NCBI GenBank assembly: GCA_018402635.1
Contig: JAGYIP010000004.1
Location: forward strand, 1 to 64,000
DNA from: Burkholderiaceae bacterium
GTDB lineage: Bacteria > Pseudomonadota > Gammaproteobacteria > Burkholderiales > Burkholderiaceae_A
Direction: 5' to 3'
Length of the DNA: 64,000 bases
Part shown: piece after piece, positions 58,470 to 64,000 of the stretch
Layout of the letters: every line of letters starts with the position of its first letter
How positions within the stretch are numbered: the first letter of the stretch is position 1
Notes under the pieces: model-generated
Told to the model about the DNA's origin: nothing
Databases searched by the model: none
Seen by the model: only the letters and a program-made list of their open reading frames with translations
Position numbers and translations under genes: made by a program

Positions 58470-59360
58470 ATGGCGATGCTGCAACGAATTGAACGTGTGC
58501 TTGAGGCAAGCCTGGTTGGGGCTGAGGCCAAGGGCTCGCCCCCAAAGCTTGGTCAGGCCATGCGCCATGCGGTCTTCCCGGGCGGCGCCCGCATTCGGCC
58601 GCAGCTGTGTATGGCCGTGGCCCTGGCCTGTGGGGATGACGACCCAAGCCTTTCGGAAAGTTACGGGGCTGCCCTTGAACTGATGCACTGTGCCTCTTTG
58701 GTTCATGACGATCTTCCCTGCTTTGATGACGCCGATCTTAGGCGCGGTCAGCCTTCGGTTCACAAAGCCTATGGCGAAAGGCTTGCTGTTCTTGCCGGCG
58801 ATGCCCTTATTGTTCTTGCTTTTCGCACGCTCGTGGGCTGCAAGCCCAAGCATCTTGAGCGCCTTCCCGAACTCACCGCCATGCTTGATCAGTCGGTGGG
58901 CCCGCCCTTTGGCATTGTGGCCGGGCAGGCCTGGGAATGCGAGTCGCATGCGGTCTTGGCCGAGTACCAGCGCGCTAAAACAGGCTCGCTCTTTACAGCG
59001 GCAACCGCGGGGGGTGCGGCAGCAGCGGGCATGGATCCTTTCGCCTGGAAGACCCTGGGCGACTGCCTGGGCGAGGCCTATCAGGTGGCCGATGACATTC
59101 GCGATGTGGTGGGCGATGTCAGCCTACTGGGTAAGCCCGCGGGCCAAGATCAGACGCACGACAGGCCGAGCGCGGCAACCCTTCTGGGGCTTGATGGTGC
59201 GGTTGCCCTTTTTGATCGCCTCATGCAGCAGGCCATCGAGAGCATCCCCGCCTGCCATGGTGCCGCCAAGCTTCGTGGGCTGGTCATGCAGGAGTCGCAG
59301 CGGCTTGTACCCACCGAGGGCCCGCATAAAGTTGAGCGCAGGTCGTCGCTTTATTCCTAA
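58470..59360 (+). CDS. crtE: Geranylgeranyl pyrophosphate synthase
   Basis: CrtE makes C20 GGPP for carotenoids and for the bacteriochlorophyll tail. VHDDLPCFDDADLRRGQPSV holds the first Asp-rich motif (DDLPCFDD) near residue 80. VADDIRDVVGDVSLLGKPAG is the second (DDxxD-like). The ATG at 58470 follows GGAAGG by seven bases; earlier in-frame ATGs would begin inside the PpsR-type site. Length is 296 residues, frame intact. IspA (farnesyl synthase) has similar motifs; the context between bchO and crtF favours CrtE. Confidence 0.85.
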   Translation: MAMLQRIERVLEASLVGAEAKGSPPKLGQAMRHAVFPGGARIRPQLCMAVALACGDDDPSLSESYGAALELMHCASLVHDDLPCFDDADLRRGQPSVHKAYGERLAVLAGDALIVLAFRTLVGCKPKHLERLPELTAMLDQSVGPPFGIVAGQAWECESHAVLAEYQRAKTGSLFTAATAGGAAAAGMDPFAWKTLGDCLGEAYQVADDIRDVVGDVSLLGKPAGQDQTHDRPSAATLLGLDGAVALFDRLMQQAIESIPACHGAAKLRGLVMQESQRLVPTEGPHKVERRSSLYS

Positions 59361-59364
59361 GCCA

Positions 59365-60528
59365 ATGGACTGGTCTGCGCTTCGTGATCGGCTTTTAGCA
59401 AGCCCGCGGTTTCATCGCTGGATGCTTGCCATTCCGGGCCTGCGCTCCATTGCGCGGCTGCAGTCGCGTCGTCTTTTTGATCTTGTGGCGGGCTTTAGCT
59501 ACAGCCAGGTCTTGCTGTCCTGTGTCGAGCTCAAGGTCTTTGAAAAGCTTGTTGCCGGGCCGCGTCGCGCCGACCAGCTTCAGCAGGAGCTTGGCCTCAA
59601 CGACCGCAGCTTCGATGTCTTAATGCGTGCGGCGGTGGCACTGGAGCTCTTAGAGTGGCGCACAGCGCCTTCTGGAGAAATTTCTGCAGCAGAGGCCACT
59701 AAGGAGCCGCAGGCCTACCTGGGTCTAGGTATGTTGGGTGCAGTGGTTGCGGGCAATAAGGCCATTGCTGCCATGGTTATGCACCACAAGTCGGTCTACC
59801 AAGACCTTGACGACCCCGTTGCCCTTCTGCGCGACCCTTCTAAAACCACGCAGCTGCGCGAGTACTGGGCCTACACGCGTGAGAGCATGGCCGACAACCG
59901 TCAAGCGCTTACGCTGCAGCAGGTCTCGGACTACTCCGAGCTTATGGCGGCCTCTCAGCCCTTGGTGGCCGAGCAGGTGCTCGCCGCCTACGATTTTTCT
60001 AAGCATCGCTGCCTTCTCGATATGGGTGGTGGGCAGGGCGCTTTTTTGGCGGCTGTCGCAAAGGCCTACCCGAAGCTGCGCCTCATGCTGTTTGATCTTC
60101 CCGCGGTGGTGCAGAAGGCCCGCAGTGTTCTGGCCGATCAGGGCCTTGGCGGGCGCATGAGTTTTCATGGGGGAAGCTTCTTCTCCGACCCTGCGCCCAC
60201 GGGAGCAGACCTTATTAGCCTGGTTCGGGTGCTCTACGACCACAGCGACGAGCGTGTCATGACCATTCTGAAGTCCGCCCGTCGGGCGCTGTCGGCCCAA
60301 GGCGGATGGCTTTTATTGGCCGAGCCGATGTCCGGGACGCCTGGTGCCGAGGCCATGGGCGATGCCTATTTCGGTCTCTACCTTCTTGCCATGGGCAAGG
60401 GGCGGGCCCGCACCTCTCAAGAACTCGGGCGGCTGCTGGCCGCCGCGGGTTTTCAACGGGTTGAGTCCATTGCCACCCGGCTTCCCCTTCAAACAGGCCT
60501 CATGCGGGCCTATGCAGCGCCAGGTTGA
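59365..60528 (+). CDS. crtF: Demethylspheroidene O-methyltransferase
   Basis: CrtF methylates the hydroxyl of demethylspheroidene and related carotenoids. The N-terminal part is a winged-helix dimerisation domain (QVLLSCVELKVFEKLVAGPR). The SAM site is CLLDMGGGQGAFLAAVAKAY near residue 215. LISLVRVLYDHSDERVMTIL and GGWLLLAEPMSGTPGAEAMG are the other methyltransferase motifs. Length is 387 residues. It starts four bases after the crtE stop. BchU, a related bacteriochlorophyll methyltransferase, is a less likely alternative because bchC follows. Confidence 0.85.
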   Translation: MDWSALRDRLLASPRFHRWMLAIPGLRSIARLQSRRLFDLVAGFSYSQVLLSCVELKVFEKLVAGPRRADQLQQELGLNDRSFDVLMRAAVALELLEWRTAPSGEISAAEATKEPQAYLGLGMLGAVVAGNKAIAAMVMHHKSVYQDLDDPVALLRDPSKTTQLREYWAYTRESMADNRQALTLQQVSDYSELMAASQPLVAEQVLAAYDFSKHRCLLDMGGGQGAFLAAVAKAYPKLRLMLFDLPAVVQKARSVLADQGLGGRMSFHGGSFFSDPAPTGADLISLVRVLYDHSDERVMTILKSARRALSAQGGWLLLAEPMSGTPGAEAMGDAYFGLYLLAMGKGRARTSQELGRLLAAAGFQRVESIATRLPLQTGLMRAYAAPG

Positions 60529-60558
60529 GCCCGTGATAGACAAATATCCAACAAAAGT

Positions 60559-60576
60559 TGTCAACGCCCATTGACA
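60559..60576. promoter_or_regulatory. PpsR/CrtJ-type site upstream of bchC
   Basis: TGTCAACGCCCATTGACA is TGT-N12-ACA with TGTCA/TGACA arms. Its right arm is the -35 box TTGACA of the adjacent promoter, as expected for a repressor site. Confidence 0.77.
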
Positions 60577-60598
60577 AGTCTGTTGAAAAGACTAGGAT
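60571..60598 (+). promoter_or_regulatory. Sigma-70 promoter of bchC
   Basis: TTGACA at 60571-60576 and TAGGAT at 60593-60598 have a 16-bp spacer. It overlaps the PpsR-type site and lies 44 bases before the bchC ATG. Confidence 0.6.
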
Positions 60599-60641
60599 GA
60601 GAACTGTAAGCATAACTAGACAGCAAATTGGTCCATAAAAA

Positions 60642-61586
60642 ATGACACAACGAACCGCACAAGCTGTGGTGCTGGAGGCACCCCGAACACTCGACTGGCG
60701 CAGACTGGCGCTAAGCGAGCCTGCGGCAGAGGACGTCGTTGTTCAAACCCTTTTTAGTGGTATTAGCACTGGCACCGAGCGGCTTTTCTACACCGGTGAA
60801 ATGCCAAGCTTCCCGGGTATGGGCTACCCACTGGTTCCTGGATATGAAACAGTGGGCCAGGTGGTCGAGCTCGGCTCTGGTGTAAGCGGCTTTCAAAAAG
60901 GCGACACGGTTTTTGTGCCCGGTGCAAGCTGCTGGGGCCCTGTTCGCGGGCTCTTCGGTGGCGCAGGCGAGCAGCTGGTGGTGCCTGCATCAAGGCTGGT
61001 CCATCTGCATGAAGACCTTCAAGAGCAGGCCGTTTTACTTGCCTTAGCCGCAACAGCCCATCACGCCATGAACCGTCAGGCCCTGCCCGACCTGGTGGTT
61101 GGACACGGAACCCTTGGCCGTCTCACAGCGCGTCTCACCGTGGCCCTCGGCGGGCATCCCCTGGTCTGGGAAATTAACGCCGCCCGCCGTCAGGGTGCGC
61201 AGGGCTATCGGGTCTTGGCCCCCGAAGAGAGCAAAGGCCAGCGCTTTCGAACCATCGTCGATGTCAGCGGCCACGCCGCAAGCCTTAACGACTGGGTTGC
61301 CCATCTGGCCCCGGGTGGTGAACTGGTTCTTGCAGGCTTTTACACCGAGCCGCTTGCCATGAACTTTGTGCCTGCCTTCCTTCGTGAGGCGCGGCTGCGC
61401 GTGGCGGCGCAATGGCAGCCCGAAGACATGCTTGCTGTGCGCGGCCTGGTTGAAGAAGGAAGGCTTTCTCTTGATGGCCTTGTTACACACAACCGCCCCG
61501 CGAATGAAGCCGCCGACGCATACACACAGGCCTTTGACGACCTGACTTGTTTGAAAATGGTTTTGGACTGGAGGAATCTGCAATGA
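60642..61586 (+). CDS. bchC: Bacteriochlorophyllide dehydrogenase BchC
   Basis: BchC oxidises the 3-hydroxyethyl group of the bacteriochlorophyllide precursor to acetyl. It is a medium-chain dehydrogenase: LFSGISTGTERLFYTGEMPS with PLVPGYETVGQVVELGSGVS at the N-terminal substrate/metal-like domain, then VVGHGTLGRLTARLTVALGG, the Rossmann motif near residue 148. Length is 314 residues. Its TGA overlaps the bchX ATG (ATGA). Confidence 0.9.
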   Translation: MTQRTAQAVVLEAPRTLDWRRLALSEPAAEDVVVQTLFSGISTGTERLFYTGEMPSFPGMGYPLVPGYETVGQVVELGSGVSGFQKGDTVFVPGASCWGPVRGLFGGAGEQLVVPASRLVHLHEDLQEQAVLLALAATAHHAMNRQALPDLVVGHGTLGRLTARLTVALGGHPLVWEINAARRQGAQGYRVLAPEESKGQRFRTIVDVSGHAASLNDWVAHLAPGGELVLAGFYTEPLAMNFVPAFLREARLRVAAQWQPEDMLAVRGLVEEGRLSLDGLVTHNRPANEAADAYTQAFDDLTCLKMVLDWRNLQ

Positions 61587-62593
61587 CAGCAAACGCCCAA
61601 GGCGCACCCATTCAGTTCATGATGAAGACACGGCTTAGCGCCGAGGCCGCCATGGAACCCGATCCTGTTCATACGGGCCCGGTAACAAAGGAAACCCAAA
61701 TTATTGCCATCTATGGCAAGGGCGGAATTGGCAAGAGCTTTACCCTGGCAAACCTTAGCTACATGATGGCCCAGCAGGGTAAGAAGGTCTTGCTCATTGG
61801 CTGCGACCCTAAAAGTGACACCACCTCGCTGCTTTTTGGTGGCAAGGCCTGCCCCACCATCATTGAAACCTCCTCGAAGAAAAAACTTGCTGGCGAAGAG
61901 GTTGCCATTGGCGATGTCTGCTTCAAGCGCGATGGTGTCTTTGCCATGGAGCTTGGTGGGCCCGAGGTTGGCCGTGGCTGCGGCGGGCGCGGAATTATTC
62001 ATGGCTTTGAAACCCTAGAAAAACTTGGCTTTCACGACTGGGGCTTTGACTATGTTCTGCTTGACTTCCTAGGCGATGTGGTCTGCGGTGGCTTTGGGCT
62101 GCCCATTGCGCGTGACATGTGTCAGAAGGTCATTGTGGTGGCCAGCAACGACCTGCAATCCCTCTACGTGGCCAACAATGTCTGTTCGGCCGTTGAGTAC
62201 TTCCGCAAGCTTGGCGGCAATGTGGGTGTGGCCGGCATGGTCATTAACAAAGACGATGGCACCGGTGAGGCCGCAGCCTTTGCCGAGCGCGCAGGCATAC
62301 CTGTGCTGTCGGCCATTCCAGCCAACGAAGACATTCGTCGCAAGAGTGCGGCCTACGAAATTATTGGCAAGCCCGATGGTCAGTGGGCCCCTATGTTTGA
62401 AACCCTGGCAATGAATGTTGCGCAGGCCCCACCGGTACGGCCCAAGCCTTTGTCGCAGGACGATCTGCTTGGTCTTTTCTCGGGAGATGTTGTGGGCCGC
62501 AACGTGGTGCTTGAGCCTGCCACCGTGGTGGACATGGTGGGCCGCGAGACCGTGGTGAAACCTTCTTTGGAAGTGGTCTACGACCAAGCCTAA
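61583..62593 (+). CDS. bchX: Chlorophyllide reductase iron protein BchX
   Basis: BchX is the nitrogenase-iron-protein-like ATPase that gives electrons to BchYZ for the reduction of ring B. IAIYGKGGIGKSFTLANLSY-like sequence near residue 42 is the P-loop (YGKGGIGKS). IGCDPKSDTTSLLFGGKACP, VGRGCGGRGIIHGFETLEKL with the cluster Cys, and FDYVLLDFLGDVVCGGFGLP with the second cluster Cys are conserved. Length is 336 residues. It overlaps bchC by four bases. Confidence 0.95.
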   Translation: MTANAQGAPIQFMMKTRLSAEAAMEPDPVHTGPVTKETQIIAIYGKGGIGKSFTLANLSYMMAQQGKKVLLIGCDPKSDTTSLLFGGKACPTIIETSSKKKLAGEEVAIGDVCFKRDGVFAMELGGPEVGRGCGGRGIIHGFETLEKLGFHDWGFDYVLLDFLGDVVCGGFGLPIARDMCQKVIVVASNDLQSLYVANNVCSAVEYFRKLGGNVGVAGMVINKDDGTGEAAAFAERAGIPVLSAIPANEDIRRKSAAYEIIGKPDGQWAPMFETLAMNVAQAPPVRPKPLSQDDLLGLFSGDVVGRNVVLEPATVVDMVGRETVVKPSLEVVYDQA

Positions 62594-62597
62594 GGCC

Positions 62598-64000
62598 ATG
62601 AACGCCCGCCCACCTATCCCCATCATTCCCGTTGAGTCGCTCGACTCGCGCGGTGCGCGGCTTTCCGCCAAGCCCTCGGACGTCACGGACTCGCACGGCG
62701 AGCGCGTGATTCCTTCGCGCGAGCGGGCGAGTTCGTTGGCCGAGGGCGCTTTGGGCGAAGCGAAAGCAGGGGGCGGTTTGGGCGAAGCGAAAGCAGAGGG
62801 CGCTTCAGCCGAAGCAGGCGCCGTGGGCGCTTCAGGCGAAGCGCGGGCCGAAGGCGCTTCAAGGGAAGCGCGGGCCGAAGGCGTTTCCTGCAACAACAAG
62901 CAAGAGCTTCACGCCGCCGCGAAAGCCGCTGGCAAGGCCGACACCCTTAACCAGTACGCCAAAGATTATCCCAAGGGCCCCCACGACCAGCCCCAAAGCA
63001 TGTGCCCGGCCTTTGGCTCTCTGCGTGTCGGTCTGCGCATGCGCCGCACGGCCACCATCTTGTCGGGCAGTGCCTGCTGCGTCTATGGCCTTACCTTCAC
63101 ATCGCATTTCTATGGCGCTCGACGAACCGTGGGTTATGTGCCCTTTAATTCCGAGTCGCTTGTCACGGGCAAACTCTTTGAGGATATTCGCGAGGCGGTC
63201 TACGCCCAGGCCGATCCCGAGCATCTTGATGCGCTCATTATTATTAATCTGTGTGTGCCCACCGCAAGCGGTGTGCCGCTGCAGCTCTTGCCCAAAGAAA
63301 TCAACGGCGTTCGCATTATTGGCATTGACGTGCCCGGCTTTGGTGTGCCCACCCATGCCGAGGCAAAAGATGTCTTAGCAGGCGCCATGCTTCAGTACGC
63401 CATGGGCGAGGCCCAGGCAGGGCCGGTTGCCGCGCCCGCCACTGGGAAAAGCGCACTGCCCACCATTACCTTGTTGGGCGAAATGTTTCCCGCCGACCCC
63501 ATGCTAATTGGTCAGATGCTTGCCCCCATGCAACTGGCTGTGGGGCCGGTGGTTCCTACCCGCGACTGGCGCGAACTTTATGCAGCCCTTGACTGCGCTG
63601 CCGTTGCTGCCATTCATCCTTTTTATGCCGCAAGCATGCGCGTCTTCGAAAGCGCAGGCCGCCCCATTTTAGGTTCGGCACCTGTGGGCGTTGAAGGCAC
63701 TGCCAGCTGGCTTGAGGCCATTGGTGCAGCAACCAATACCTCGGCTGAGAAAATTGCCGCGGCAAAGCAGGCCGTGCTGCCCATGATTCAGCAGACCTTG
63801 GCCAAGAGCCCCATTAAGGGACGCATTACCGTAAGCGGCTACGAGGGCTCTGAGCTTTTGGTTGCACGCATGCTTATTGAAAGCGGTGCCGATGTTCGTT
63901 ACGTGGGCACAGCCTGCCCACGCACGGCCATGAGTGCTGCCGACCGTGACTGGCTTGAGGCCAAGGGCGTGCACGTGCAGTACCGTGCATCGCTTGAGCA
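62598..64000 (+). CDS. bchY: Chlorophyllide reductase subunit BchY (runs off the window)
   Basis: BchY is one of the two NifDK-like subunits of chlorophyllide a reductase. The ATG lies 4 bases after the bchX stop. About 135 residues precede the conserved start of the domain (QSMCPAFGSLRVGLRMRRTA with a cluster Cys), much more than usual. LSGSACCVYGLTFTSHFYGA has the next Cys, and IINLCVPTASGVPLQLLP the third. The frame is open to the end of the window (467 codons seen); the C-terminus is outside. Residues 50-94 are five tandem 9-residue repeats. Confidence 0.93.
   Translation, partial: MNARPPIPIIPVESLDSRGARLSAKPSDVTDSHGERVIPSRERASSLAEGALGEAKAGGGLGEAKAEGASAEAGAVGASGEARAEGASREARAEGVSCNNKQELHAAAKAAGKADTLNQYAKDYPKGPHDQPQSMCPAFGSLRVGLRMRRTATILSGSACCVYGLTFTSHFYGARRTVGYVPFNSESLVTGKLFEDIREAVYAQADPEHLDALIIINLCVPTASGVPLQLLPKEINGVRIIGIDVPGFGVPTHAEAKDVLAGAMLQYAMGEAQAGPVAAPATGKSALPTITLLGEMFPADPMLIGQMLAPMQLAVGPVVPTRDWRELYAALDCAAVAAIHPFYAASMRVFESAGRPILGSAPVGVEGTASWLEAIGAATNTSAEKIAAAKQAVLPMIQQTLAKSPIKGRITVSGYEGSELLVARMLIESGADVRYVGTACPRTAMSAADRDWLEAKGVHVQYRASLE
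62745..62879 (+). repeat. 27-bp tandem repeat, five units, in bchY
   Basis: Five consecutive 27-bp units encode GALGEAKAG, GGLGEAKAE, GASAEAGAV, GASGEARAE and GASREARAE. The last two units are nearly identical at the DNA level. The insert lies before the conserved BchY domain and keeps the frame. Confidence 0.9.

Overview
The window looks like the chromosome of a flagellated, photosynthetic betaproteobacterium, probably of the order Burkholderiales. It has a flagellar rod/MS-ring/export cluster (fliE, fliF, fliG, fliH, fliI) and a purple-bacterial photosynthesis cluster (bchI, bchD, bchO, crtE, crtF, bchC, bchX, bchY). The order crtE-crtF-bchC-bchX-bchY recalls that of Rubrivivax-type phototrophs. 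The taxonomic call is inference from gene content and order; there is no rRNA gene in the window.

Region 1 (1-26.3 kb) is a surface-sugar island bracketed by two outward-facing flagellin plus fliS units, one on each strand. It holds a decayed minus-strand operon for a GDP-deoxysugar (gmd, glycosyltransferase, epimerase/reductase, sugar C-methyltransferase, NodU-type carbamoyltransferase), a DUF4143 ATPase inside nested repeats, an IS5-type element, a broken SLC13 transporter, UDP-sugar enzymes (UDP-glucuronate decarboxylase, galE), two toxin-antitoxin pairs, and a pseudaminic acid set (pseB, pseC, pseF, pseG, pseI with ATP-grasp, HAD and Gfo/Idh neighbours). Pseudaminic acid decorates flagellin in many bacteria, so these sugar genes probably served the adjacent flagellins.

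Region 2 (26.3-37.3 kb) carries a small tetratricopeptide-like protein, a 727-residue flagellin and a giant flagellin of about 1,324 residues built from repeated Flagellin_IN-like modules. It also has a Sel1-repeat protein and a sigma-54-dependent activator (FleQ/FlrC type). Sigma-54 promoter matches stand before three of these genes. Region 3 (37.3-44.5 kb) is an intact fliE-fliF-fliG-fliH-fliI run that ends abruptly in a truncated fliJ fused to a 5'-truncated ATPase gene.

Region 4 (44.5-53 kb) is a dense toxin-antitoxin island: about ten loci in 8.5 kb, several with deleted, chimeric or frameshifted toxins. Region 5 (53-64 kb) is the photosynthesis cluster, with two TGT-N12-ACA sites (PpsR/CrtJ type) before crtE and bchC.

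Reading frames are broken by single-base indels in most genes from 1 to 37 kb but in almost none from 37 to 64 kb. Either the first part is truly decaying, with loss of motility and glycosylation, or it is less accurately sequenced. Genes marked pseudogene below are therefore frame-disrupted as given. Several conserved genes (fliF, fliH, bchI, bchO, bchY) carry in-frame low-complexity or tandem-repeat insertions.
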